This document shows, piece by piece, positions 1 through 8,520 of a DNA stretch of 64,000 bases (position 1 is the first letter of the stretch; every line of letters starts with the position of its first letter). Both the position numbers and the translations under genes were made by a program. This DNA is from Closterium sp. NIES-65 (taxonomy: Eukaryota; Streptophyta; Zygnematophyceae; Desmidiales; Closteriaceae): assembly GCA_948144175.1 (NCBI GenBank), contig CANXME010002154.1:134501-198500 (forward strand), written 5' to 3'. Below the pieces are notes generated by a model. It was not told the origin of the DNA. It was given only the letters and a program-made list of their open reading frames with translations, and ran no database searches.

Positions 1-94
1 CCAGCTCCACCCACCCCGCCGCACTCGCCGCCGGCACGCGCGCCGCTACCGCCACAGCGACGAGGAGAAGAGCGACGGCGATTGGTAGCTTCAT
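1..94 (-). CDS. Partial secreted or membrane protein, N-terminus only
   Basis: Reading the minus strand from an ATG at 94-92 gives 31 codons before the window edge. The peptide begins MKLPIAVALLLVAVAVAA and continues with RVPAASAAG. This is a textbook secretory signal peptide: one Lys near the N-terminus, a hydrophobic core of about 14 residues rich in Leu, Val and Ala, and a small-residue region (ASA, then AG) suited to signal-peptidase cleavage near residue 26. The base at -3 of the ATG is A, a favourable eukaryotic context. The GC-rich third positions fit a nuclear gene. The mature protein lies outside the window, so function cannot be named. It is too short for standard ORF calling and could be a chance frame, but the signal-peptide architecture is specific. 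Confidence 0.5.
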   Translation of the reverse strand, partial: MKLPIAVALLLVAVAVAARVPAASAAGWVEL

Positions 95-765
95 GATGGC
101 GCGAAATTGAGGGATAGTAGTAGCTGCGGCGACTGGATAGCGGTCGGGATGCTTCTAATCGCCTCAACTACGGTTCTGGACTGGAATGATCGCGCGGAGC
201 AGAACGTCTGGAGTGACGCTACTACTACACGGACTGATATGTAGAAGTGAAGTTGAACGCGACAGTTCAACTGTGGTTGAAACTGCGGGACAGTACACCC
301 ACGTATTCGTAGAAGGTTGGGAGAGATGCGTCTATCGCGTAGAATCGATTCACACGCGTGATCAGTTCAGCATTGAATTGCTAAACGTTGAAGAAAATTG
401 GTGGCGAGCACTACAGTTACACGCATTCGCGCTTAAGACGAGGCCAAATTTATTAGTTATGATTAGGTCAGGCCGGCCTTCAGTTGCAAAAACGTATTTA
501 TAGCCACATTTTGGGAGCAAGGACGGCAATACGCAGGGAAATGTGATTCGCAGACGTTAAAAGCACCGGGAAAACGACAAGCACCTCCGACCGAAACGCG
601 CTTGGTGAGATAAACGAATAAGTGGGTGTACGAGCACTGCCTTAGAAGCGCCATTCTGGCACCAAATTTCCCGCTCACAAGCTAACAAGGAGACCATCCC
701 GCAGGGGAATCCCCGTGAAAACTTGCGGGAGTGTGCCTCGAGGGAGTGTGTGACTGAAACGACTG
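95..765. other. Intergenic DNA upstream of the partial gene
   Basis: This stretch would hold the 5' UTR and promoter of the minus-strand gene at 1-94. Short open frames occur on both strands (for example 186-503 on the plus strand), but none has a recognisable domain or codon pattern. I see no convincing TATA box, repeat or RNA gene. Confidence 0.5.
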
Positions 766-1318
766 ACAGTGGGTTCCTCCCAGAGGTGACGGATCCCACG
801 CCGCGTTCTGCATGCTCCGCTCTGTCGCATCGCATCGCATCGCATCGCATCGCCGACTGCTGTCGCAGATCGATGCGACTATCACTAACCTCGACACCCC
901 TGAACCGTTGGACAGGCCTCGGAAGTTGGAACGCCAGCAAAAGCCGGCACCACTCGTTTGTGGTGTGCGACAGCTCCCAAGCCTAAACCAACTGACTGAG
1001 CAAATGACAGGACAAACTGGTAGGCTCTCGCAACCTGAAGATTCTGTCGAGGTTGAACAGAAAAGGCAAGTTGCCGTCGATAATTATTTCTTTCTTTCTT
1101 GGGTCGGTTTGGGCAGCATATGTCCAGCGAGCTGGACTGAGGGTACGCTTAGAGTTAATTTTGGGGCCAATGATAAATGTTCAGTGGAAAGAGAACCAAC
1201 GCCTAGAAGCCAGCAAACGTGGATAAACATTCGTTCAGCCATTGAATTTGATGTAAACGCGTGGGTATTCAAGCTCCTCCATTCGCTGTACGTACACCGT
1301 CCATCGCCTCACTTCATA
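766..1318. repeat. Dispersed repeat, copy 1 (unclassified)
   Basis: The segment aligns by eye, with many substitutions and small gaps, to 24577-25085. Shared landmarks in the same order are the start GTGGGTTCCTCCCA, a CGCAT microsatellite (five units at 826-850 here, two units in copy 2), the block GACAGGCCTCGGAAGTTGGA, a GGACAAACTGG block, and a terminal CGCCTCACT motif. No coding capacity or terminal inverted repeat is evident, so the class is unknown; it could be a SINE, a degraded MITE or the end of a larger element. The last part (about 1000-1318) is more diverged than the first. Confidence 0.75.
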
Positions 1319-2574
1319 TGAACTGTACACGGGTGATGCTCAAGAAACCGTTCGCCGCCCCACTCCCATATGAACTGTACGAATGAATGCATCCATGAAC
1401 CGAGTTATTTTTGTGTGAGAAGACGGCAGAACATAGTTTCTTTCGCACGGTCGCAGTACAGCGATGTTCAGTAAGCGAAACTTCAGAAATAGACCAAAAC
1501 CACGATTGAGAACCTTTTCCTCTCACGACAACTGAATTGATTACAGTAGATTTCGCATCGCCTCGAGTGGTGCTAGCGACGTCTGCGAAAATTTGTGTGA
1601 GGGTAGAGTCTGGTTTCAGGTAACGTTTTGAGAGAACTAGATCGTTTTGCGGTACGTATCAAGGCTGCGCTGAGTGAGAAAGCATGTATCACGTAACGTT
1701 CTGACAGTGTCATTCCGACTTACATTGCTGGATTCCGCCCGTAATTTGCAACTGCATTCATATCAAACAAGGCTCGCCGTTGAGCGGCGTATGGGTTGCG
1801 TAGGAGCAATGTTTTCAAATAAGTGCCGCATAAAAATGCTAGCTTATGTATATGTTATATTAAGCAGTATCGCATAGGCTATATTATGCGTCACATACTT
1901 ATTACAATAAACGTTTGGAAGGATAATGTAATACCAATTGATTCTATTTCTGCATCTTATTGAAACTGTCATGATTTTGTTATTAATGCCATTACATTAA
2001 GGGGATATGTAAAGACCAATAAGTATCTGTCAAGATTTATATTCATACTTATATTAGGGTATTTTGTTTTTTGTGTTATCTAGCTGTTATAACTCATTGT
2101 TCACGTGCCAGAGTTGAATTTGTCGAGTTGTATTTTTCACGTGCTCGCACGCGGGAAGTTTTCGTTTTGTTTTCCTGGTTTTTATTTTAGGCGTGATAAA
2201 GGAGTACAGATCTAGTTGCCCTCCAGAAATTTCCTGAAACTTTGAAGCATTTTGGTACATGGTTCAAGAAAACATTTCCTTCTGACCAGTTGGAGAACAG
2301 ACCACCGCACAAGCGAAAATCAAGAACCCCCACCTGCTCTATGCTGCAAATCAAGAACCGAAATCCCTCGACACCTGCTAGTCAACTTTAGTCTCCATTT
2401 AGTGCTTAGTTCAGCCTCTGTCGACAGCGCCCGTGACAACCGTCGTCAAACCACGGTGAAGCGCCGCCCCGTGAGAAGCGCTTCTAATAGGCAGACTGAA
2501 AAGCGCCAACTAAAGTACCTGTGAGTTAAGAATTGTGAAAAAGAAGCGACGTGAAAAAGGTATGCAGTCAAGAT
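1319..2574. other. Intergenic DNA, no gene recognised
   Basis: A short imperfect direct repeat containing CATATGAACTGTAC occurs at about 1316 and 1366. At 1577-1618 lies a 41-bp block that recurs at 9638-9679. From about 1830 to 2200 the DNA becomes AT-rich and carries no long frame. The small plus-strand frame at 2252-2524 (90 codons) has no recognisable domain and is not called. Confidence 0.5.
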
Positions 2575-2694
2575 AATGCGCTGGCGTCCATCACGCTGGC
2601 GCCTATCGCGCTAGCGCCACGCTAGCGTCTAGAACGGTCGCATAGGCCGCTGGCGCCCAGGTCGCTGGCGGCTTTCGCCCTGACGCCTGACGCA

Positions 2695-5600
2695 TTGCCA
2701 CGCAAGTGCTGGCGCGTAAGGCGCTGGCGCCTCAAGCAATTGCTTGGGACGCTGGCGCCTAACGCGCTGGCGACTAGCGCGCTGGTGCCTTGCGCGCTGG
2801 CGCCTGGCGCGCTTGCGCTTGCTGCGCTGGCGCCTTGCGCGCTGGCGCTTGCTGCGCTGGCACCTAACGCGCTGGCGCCAAGCGCACTGGCGCCTAACGC
2901 GCTGGCGCCTAGCGCGCGGGCGCCTAGCGCGCTGGCGCCTAGCGCGCGGGCGCCTAAGGCGATGCCGCCTAGCGCGCTGGCGCCTAGCGCGCTGGCGCCT
3001 AACGCGATGGCACCTTGCAGCGCGCCGCGCGCTGGTGGCTTGTGCGCTGCTTGTTGCGGCAGCGCACTTGCAGATTATTGCGCACGCCTTGCTGCAGTGA
3101 ACTCACGCCTTGCTGCAGTGAGCTCACGCCTTGCTGCAGTGAGCTCACGCCTTGCTGCAGTGAGCTCACGCCTTGCTGCAGTGAGCTCACGCCTTGCTGC
3201 AGTGAGCTCACGCCTTGCTGCTGTGAGCTCACGCCTTGCTGCAGTGAGCTCACGCCTTGCTGCAGTGAGCTCACGCCTTGCTGCAGTGAGCTCACGCGTT
3301 GCTGCAGTGAGCTCACGCGTTGCTGCAGTGAGCTCACGCCTTGCTGCAGTGAGCGCACGCCTTGCTGCAGTGAGCTCACGCCTTGCTGCAGTGAGCTCAC
3401 GCCTTGCTGTAGTGAGCTCACGCCTTGCTGCAGTGAGCTCACGCGTTGCTGCAGTGAGCTCACGCGTTGCTGCAGTGAGCTCACGCGTTGCTGCAGTTAG
3501 CTCACGCGTTGCTGCAGTGAGCTCACGCGTTGCTGCAGTGAGCTCACGCCTTGCTGCAGTGAGCTCACGCCTTGCTGCAGTGAGCTCACGCGTTGCTGCA
3601 GTGAGCTCACGCGTTGCTGCAGTTAGCTCACCCGTTGCTGCAGTGAGCTCACGCGTTGCTGCTGTGAGCTCACGCCTTGCTGCAGTGAGCTCACGCCTTG
3701 CTGCAGTGAGCTCACGCCTTGCTGCAGTGAGCTCACGCGTTGCTGCAGTGAGCTCACGCGTTGCTGCAGTGAGCTCACGCGTTGCTGCAGTGAGCTCACG
3801 CCTTGCTGCAGTGAGCTCACGCCTTGCTGCAGTGAGCTCACGCCTTGCTGCAGTGAGCTCACGCCTTGCTGCAGTGAGCTCACGCGTTGCTGCAGTGAGC
3901 TCACGCGTTGCTGCAGTGAGCTCACGCCTTGCTGCAGTGAGCTCACGCGTTGCTGCAGTGAGCTCACGCCTTGCTGCAGTTAGCTCACGCGTTGCTGCAG
4001 TGAGCTCACGCGTTGCTGCAGTGAGCTCACGCCTTGCTGCAGTGAGCTCACGCCTTGCTGCAGTGAGCTCACGCGTTGCTGCAGTGAGCTCACGCGTTGC
4101 TGCAGTTAGCTCACCCGTTGCTGCAGTGAGCTCACGCGTTGCTGCTGTGAGCTCACGCCTTGCTGCAGTGAGCTCACGCCTTGCTGCAGTGAGCTCACGC
4201 CTTGCTGCAGTGAGCTCACGCGTTGCTGCAGTGAGCTCACGCGTTGCTGCAGTGAGCTCACGCGTTGCTGCAGTGAGCTCACGCCTTGCTGCAGTGAGCT
4301 CACGCCTTGCTGCAGTGAGCTCACGCCTTGCTGCAGTGAGCTCACGCCTTGCTGCAGTGAGCTCACGCGTTGCTGCAGTGAGCTCACGCCTTGCTGCAGT
4401 GAGCTCACGCGTTGCTGCAGTGAGCTCACGCGTTGCTGCAGTGAGCTCACGCGTTGCTGCAGTGAGCTCACGCCTTGCTGCAGTGAGCTCACGCCTTGCT
4501 GCAGTGAGCTCACGCGTTGCTGCAGTGAGCTCACGCGTTGCTGCAGTGAGCTCACGCCTTGCTGCAGTGAGCTCACGCCTTGCTGCAGTGAGCTCACGCC
4601 TTGCTGCAGTGAGCTCACGCCTTGCTGCAGTGAGCTCACGCCTTGCTGCAGTGAGCTCACGCGTTGCTGCAGTGAGCTCACGCGTTGCTGCAGTGAGCTC
4701 ACGCCTTGCTGCAGTGAGCTCACGCGTTGCTGCAGTGAGCTCACGCGTTGCTGCAGTGAGCTCACGCCTTGCTGCAGTGAGCTCACGCCTTGCTGCAGTG
4801 AGCTCACGCGTTGCTGCAGTGAGCTCACGCGTTGCTGCAGTGAGCTCACGCCTTGCTGCAGTGAGCTCACGCCTTGCTGCAGTGAGCTCACGCCTTGCTG
4901 CAGTGAGCTCACGCCTTGCTGCAGTGAGCTCACGCATTGCTGCAGTGAGCTCACGCGTTGCTGCAGTGAGCTCACGCGTTGCTGCAGTGAGCTCACGCCT
5001 TGCTGCAGTGAGCTCACGCGTTGCTGCAGTGAGCTCACGCGTTGCTGCAGTGAGCTCACGCGTTGCTGCAGTGAGCTCACGCGTTGCTGCAGTGAGCTCA
5101 CGCCTTGCTGCAGTGAGCGCACGCCTTGCTGCAGTGAGCTCACGCCTTGCTGCAGTGAGCTCACGCGTTGCTGCAGTGAGCTCACGCCTTGCTGCAGTGA
5201 GCTCACGCGTTGCTGCAGTGAGCTCACGCGTTGCTGCAGTGAGCTCACGCGTTGCTGCAGTGAGCTCACGCCTTGCTGCAGTGAGCTCACGCCTTGCTGC
5301 AGTGAGCTCACGCGTTGCTGCAGTGAGCTCACGCCTTGCTGCAGTGAGCTCACGCCTTGCTGCAGTGAGCTCACGCCTTGCTGCAGTGAGCTCACGCCTT
5401 GCTGCAGTGAGCTCACGCCTTGCTGCAGTGAGCTCACGCCTTGCTGCAGTGAGCTCACGCGTTGCTGCAGTGAGCTCACGCCTTGCTGCAGTGAGCTCAC
5501 GCCTTGCTGCAGTGAGCTCACGCCTTGCTGCAGTGAGCTCACGCCTTGCTGCAGTGAGCTCACGCCTTGCTGCAGTGAGCTCACGCCTTGCTGCAGTGAG

Positions 5601-8520
5601 CTCACGCGTTGCTGCAGTGAGCTCACGCGTTGCTGCAGTGAGCTCACGCCTTGCTGCAGTGAGCTCACGCCTTGCTGCAGTGAGCTCACGCCTTGCTGCA
5701 GTGAGCTCACGCCTTGCTGCTGTGAGCTCACGCCTTGCTGCAGTGAGCTCACGCGTTGCTGCAGTGAGCTCACGCATTGCTGCAGTGAGCTCACGCCTTG
5801 CTGCAGTGAGCTCACGCCTTGCTGCAGTGAGCTCACGCGTTGCTGCAGTGAGCTCACGCCTTGCTGCAGTGAGCTCACGCGTTGCTGCAGTGAGCTCACG
5901 CCTTGCTGCAGTGAGCTCACGCCTTGCTGCAGTGAGCTCACGCCTTGCTGCAGTGAGCTCACGCCTTGCTGCAGTGAGCTCACGCCTTGCTGCTGTGAGC
6001 TCACGCCTTGCTGCAGTGAGCTCACGCCTTGCTGCAGTGAGCTCACGCCTTGCTGCAGTGAGCTCACGCGTTGCTGCAGTGAGCTCACGCGTTGCTGCAG
6101 TGAGCTCACGCCTTGCTGCAGTGAGCTCACGCCTTGCTGCAGTGAGCTCACGCGTTGCTGCAGTGAGCTCACGCGTTGCTGCAGTGAGCTCACGCCTTGC
6201 TGCAGTGAGCTCACGCGTTGCTGCAGTGAGCTCACGCGTTGCTGCAGTGAGCTCACGCGTTGCTGCAGTGAGCTCACGCCTTGCTGCAGTGAGCTCACGC
6301 CTTGCTGCAGTGAGCTCACGCCTTGCTGCAGTGAGCTCACGCCTTGCTGCAGTGAGCTCACGCATTGCTGCAGTGAGCTCACGCGTTGCTGCAGTGAGCT
6401 CACGCGTTGCTGCAGTGAGCTCACGCCTTGCTGCAGTGAGCTCACGCGTTGCTGCAGTGAGCTCACGCGTTGCTGCAGTGAGCTCACGCGTTGCTGCAGT
6501 GAGCTCACGCGTTGCTGCAGTGAGCTCACGCCTTGCTGCAGTGAGCGCACGCCTTGCTGCAGTGAGCTCACGCCTTGCTGCAGTGAGCTCACGCGTTGCT
6601 GCAGTGAGCTCACGCCTTGCTGCAGTGAGCTCACGCGTTGCTGCAGTGAGCTCACGCGTTGCTGCAGTGAGCTCACGCGTTGCTGCAGTGAGCTCACGCC
6701 TTGCTGCAGTGAGCTCACGCCTTGCTGCAGTGAGCTCACGCGTTGCTGCAGTGAGCTCACGCGTTGCTGCAGTGAGCTCACGCCTTGCTGCAGTGAGCTC
6801 ACGCGTTGCTGCAGTGAGCTCACGCGTTGCTGCAGTGAGCTCACGCCTTGCTGCAGTGAGCTCACGCCTTGCTGCAGTGAGCTCACGCGTTGCTGCAGTG
6901 AGCTCACGCGTTGCTGCAGTGAGCTCACGCCTTGCTGCAGTGAGCTCACGCCTTGCTGCAGTGAGCTCACGCCTTGCTGCAGTGAGCTCACGCCTTGCTG
7001 CAGTGAGCTCACGCATTGCTGCAGTGAGCTCACGCGTTGCTGCAGTGAGCTCACGCGTTGCTGCAGTGAGCTCACGCCTTGCTGCAGTGAGCTCACGCGT
7101 TGCTGCAGTGAGCTCACGCGTTGCTGCAGTGAGCTCACGCGTTGCTGCAGTGAGCTCACGCGTTGCTGCAGTGAGCTCACGCCTTGCTGCAGTGAGCGCA
7201 CGCCTTGCTGCAGTGAGCTCACGCCTTGCTGCAGTGAGCTCACGCGTTGCTGCAGTGAGCTCACGCCTTGCTGCAGTGAGCTCACGCGTTGCTGCAGTGA
7301 GCTCACGCGTTGCTGCAGTGAGCTCACGCGTTGCTGCAGTGAGCTCACGCCTTGCTGCAGTGAGCTCACGCGTTGCTGCAGTGAGCTCACGCGTTGCTGC
7401 AGTGAGCTCACGCGTTGCTGCAGTGAGCTCACGCCTTGCTGCAGTGAGCTCACGCCTTGCTGCAGTGAGCTCACGCGTTGCTGCAGTGAGCTCACGCCTT
7501 GCTGCAGTGAGCTCACGCCTTGCTGCAGTGAGCTCACGCATTGCTGCAGTGAGCTCACGCCTTGCTGCAGTGAGCTCACGCCTTGCTGCAGTGAGCTCAC
7601 GCCTTGCTGCAGTGAGCTCACGCGTTGCTGCAGTGAGCTCACGCCTTGCTGCAGTGAGCTCACGCCTTGCTGCAGTGAGCTCACGCCTTGCTGCAGTGAG
7701 CTCACGCCTTGCTGCAGTGAGCTCACGCCTTGCTGCAGTGAGCTCACGCCTTGCTGCAGTGAGCTCACGCGTTGCTGCAGTGAGCTCACGCGTTGCTGCA
7801 GTGAGCTCACGCCTTGCTGCAGTGAGCTCACGCCTTGCTGCAGTGAGCTCACGCCTTGCTGCAGTGAGCTCACGCCTTGCTGCTGTGAGCTCACGCCTTG
7901 CTGCAGTGAGCTCACGCGTTGCTGCAGTGAGCTCACGCATTGCTGCAGTGAGCTCACGCCTTGCTGCAGTGAGCTCACGCCTTGCTGCAGTGAGCTCACG
8001 CGTTGCTGCAGTGAGCTCACGCCTTGCTGCAGTGAGCTCACGCGTTGCTGCAGTGAGCTCACGCCTTGCTGCAGTGAGCTCACGCCTTGCTGCAGTGAGC
8101 TCACGCCTTGCTGCAGTGAGCTCACGCCTTGCTGCAGTGAGCTCACGCCTTGCTGCTGTGAGCTCACGCCTTGCTGCAGTGAGCTCACGCGTTGCTGCAG
8201 TGAGCTCACGCATTGCTGCAGTGAGCTCACGCCTTGCTGCAGTGAGCTCACGCCTTGCTGCAGTGAGCTCACGCCTTGCTGCAGTGAGCTCACGCCTTGC
8301 TGCAGTGAGCTCACGCCTTGCTGCAGTGAGCTCACGCCTTGCTGCAGTGAGCTCATGCCTTGCTGCAGTGAGCTCATGCCTTGTTACGGCAGCCCGCTTG
8401 CTCCTCTGCCAGTGCCTTGCTGCAACTCTCTGGCACCTTGTAGCATGGCGATGCCCAGCTCGTTGCACCAAGGCACCTTGCTCGCTGGAGCCTTGCTGCA
8501 CACCAGCGTGGTGTGCGTGA
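2695..8520 (+). CDS. Possible giant repeat protein of 1,941 aa (doubtful)
   Basis: A single ATG-initiated frame runs through two tandem arrays without interruption. Residues about 17-110 are 5-residue repeats of the type ALAPN/ALAPS. Residues about 130-1895 are about 252 heptads of the form LAAVSSR, in which the first position is Leu, Val or occasionally Ile. A Cys-rich tail of about 45 residues follows. Leu/Val/Ile at heptad position a and Val at d would suit a coiled coil. Recurrent unit variants GCA to GCT and GTG to GTT are synonymous in this frame, whereas GTG to GTT gives stop codons in one antisense frame. Against coding: a satellite whose period is a multiple of three stays open automatically, antisense frames are also long, and no homologue, signal peptide or clear promoter is seen. 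Satellite is the more likely reading. Confidence 0.25.
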   Translation: MPRKCWRVRRWRLKQLLGTLAPNALATSALVPCALAPGALALAALAPCALALAALAPNALAPSALAPNALAPSARAPSALAPSARAPKAMPPSALAPSALAPNAMAPCSAPRAGGLCAACCGSALADYCARLAAVNSRLAAVSSRLAAVSSRLAAVSSRLAAVSSRLAAVSSRLAAVSSRLAAVSSRLAAVSSRLAAVSSRVAAVSSRVAAVSSRLAAVSARLAAVSSRLAAVSSRLAVVSSRLAAVSSRVAAVSSRVAAVSSRVAAVSSRVAAVSSRVAAVSSRLAAVSSRLAAVSSRVAAVSSRVAAVSSPVAAVSSRVAAVSSRLAAVSSRLAAVSSRLAAVSSRVAAVSSRVAAVSSRVAAVSSRLAAVSSRLAAVSSRLAAVSSRLAAVSSRVAAVSSRVAAVSSRLAAVSSRVAAVSSRLAAVSSRVAAVSSRVAAVSSRLAAVSSRLAAVSSRVAAVSSRVAAVSSPVAAVSSRVAAVSSRLAAVSSRLAAVSSRLAAVSSRVAAVSSRVAAVSSRVAAVSSRLAAVSSRLAAVSSRLAAVSSRLAAVSSRVAAVSSRLAAVSSRVAAVSSRVAAVSSRVAAVSSRLAAVSSRLAAVSSRVAAVSSRVAAVSSRLAAVSSRLAAVSSRLAAVSSRLAAVSSRLAAVSSRVAAVSSRVAAVSSRLAAVSSRVAAVSSRVAAVSSRLAAVSSRLAAVSSRVAAVSSRVAAVSSRLAAVSSRLAAVSSRLAAVSSRLAAVSSRIAAVSSRVAAVSSRVAAVSSRLAAVSSRVAAVSSRVAAVSSRVAAVSSRVAAVSSRLAAVSARLAAVSSRLAAVSSRVAAVSSRLAAVSSRVAAVSSRVAAVSSRVAAVSSRLAAVSSRLAAVSSRVAAVSSRLAAVSSRLAAVSSRLAAVSSRLAAVSSRLAAVSSRLAAVSSRVAAVSSRLAAVSSRLAAVSSRLAAVSSRLAAVSSRLAAVSSRLAAVSSRVAAVSSRVAAVSSRLAAVSSRLAAVSSRLAAVSSRLAAVSSRLAAVSSRVAAVSSRIAAVSSRLAAVSSRLAAVSSRVAAVSSRLAAVSSRVAAVSSRLAAVSSRLAAVSSRLAAVSSRLAAVSSRLAAVSSRLAAVSSRLAAVSSRLAAVSSRVAAVSSRVAAVSSRLAAVSSRLAAVSSRVAAVSSRVAAVSSRLAAVSSRVAAVSSRVAAVSSRVAAVSSRLAAVSSRLAAVSSRLAAVSSRLAAVSSRIAAVSSRVAAVSSRVAAVSSRLAAVSSRVAAVSSRVAAVSSRVAAVSSRVAAVSSRLAAVSARLAAVSSRLAAVSSRVAAVSSRLAAVSSRVAAVSSRVAAVSSRVAAVSSRLAAVSSRLAAVSSRVAAVSSRVAAVSSRLAAVSSRVAAVSSRVAAVSSRLAAVSSRLAAVSSRVAAVSSRVAAVSSRLAAVSSRLAAVSSRLAAVSSRLAAVSSRIAAVSSRVAAVSSRVAAVSSRLAAVSSRVAAVSSRVAAVSSRVAAVSSRVAAVSSRLAAVSARLAAVSSRLAAVSSRVAAVSSRLAAVSSRVAAVSSRVAAVSSRVAAVSSRLAAVSSRVAAVSSRVAAVSSRVAAVSSRLAAVSSRLAAVSSRVAAVSSRLAAVSSRLAAVSSRIAAVSSRLAAVSSRLAAVSSRLAAVSSRVAAVSSRLAAVSSRLAAVSSRLAAVSSRLAAVSSRLAAVSSRLAAVSSRVAAVSSRVAAVSSRLAAVSSRLAAVSSRLAAVSSRLAAVSSRLAAVSSRVAAVSSRIAAVSSRLAAVSSRLAAVSSRVAAVSSRLAAVSSRVAAVSSRLAAVSSRLAAVSSRLAAVSSRLAAVSSRLAAVSSRLAAVSSRVAAVSSRIAAVSSRLAAVSSRLAAVSSRLAAVSSRLAAVSSRLAAVSSRLAAVSSCLAAVSSCLVTAARLLLCQCLAATLWHLVAWRCPARCTKAPCSLEPCCTPAWCA
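2745..3020 (+). repeat. 15-bp GC-rich minisatellite
   Basis: Imperfect tandem copies of GCGCTGGCGCCTAAC and close variants (…CCTAGC, …CCTTGC) fill this interval, encoding ALAPN or ALAPS in the plus frame. Each unit contains the palindrome GGCGCC. Degenerate relatives of the unit extend upstream to about 2580, out of strict register, suggesting an older part of the array. Confidence 0.85.
3081..8386 (+). repeat. 21-bp satellite array, about 252 copies
   Basis: The unit is CTCACGCCTTGCTGCAGTGAG. It repeats with a strict 21-bp period for 5.3 kb with no 1- or 2-bp indel. The main polymorphism is at one base (CGCCTT, CGCGTT or rarely CGCATT). Rarer variants are GCTGTG for GCAGTG, GTTAGC for GTGAGC, GAGCGC for GAGCTC, and ACCCGTT at about 3631 and 4114. 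Each unit carries two six-base palindromes, GAGCTC and CTGCAG. The variants recur at spacings that are multiples of 21, showing higher-order repeats. The edges decay into ACTCATGCC-type units at about 8350-8386. Confidence 0.97.

Noticed and set aside
186-503. Plus-strand frame of 105 codons
   Set aside because: No recognisable domain, no repeat of the frame elsewhere, and the length is compatible with chance.
812-1321. Plus-strand frame of 169 codons
   Set aside because: It lies inside the dispersed repeat, and the second copy (24577-25085) does not preserve the frame.
3081-8386. CRISPR-like appearance of regular short repeats
   Set aside because: There are no unique spacers, the units are contiguous and no cas genes occur. 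This is a eukaryotic satellite.
3075-8501. Minus-strand frames of 1,808 and 1,423 codons across the satellite, including a V-S-S-L-Q-Q heptad frame with ideal coiled-coil spacing
   Set aside because: They follow automatically from a stop-free 21-bp unit. The GTTAGC and GCTGTG variants produce stops or non-conservative changes in the V-S-S-L-Q-Q frame, so there is no sign of constraint on that strand.
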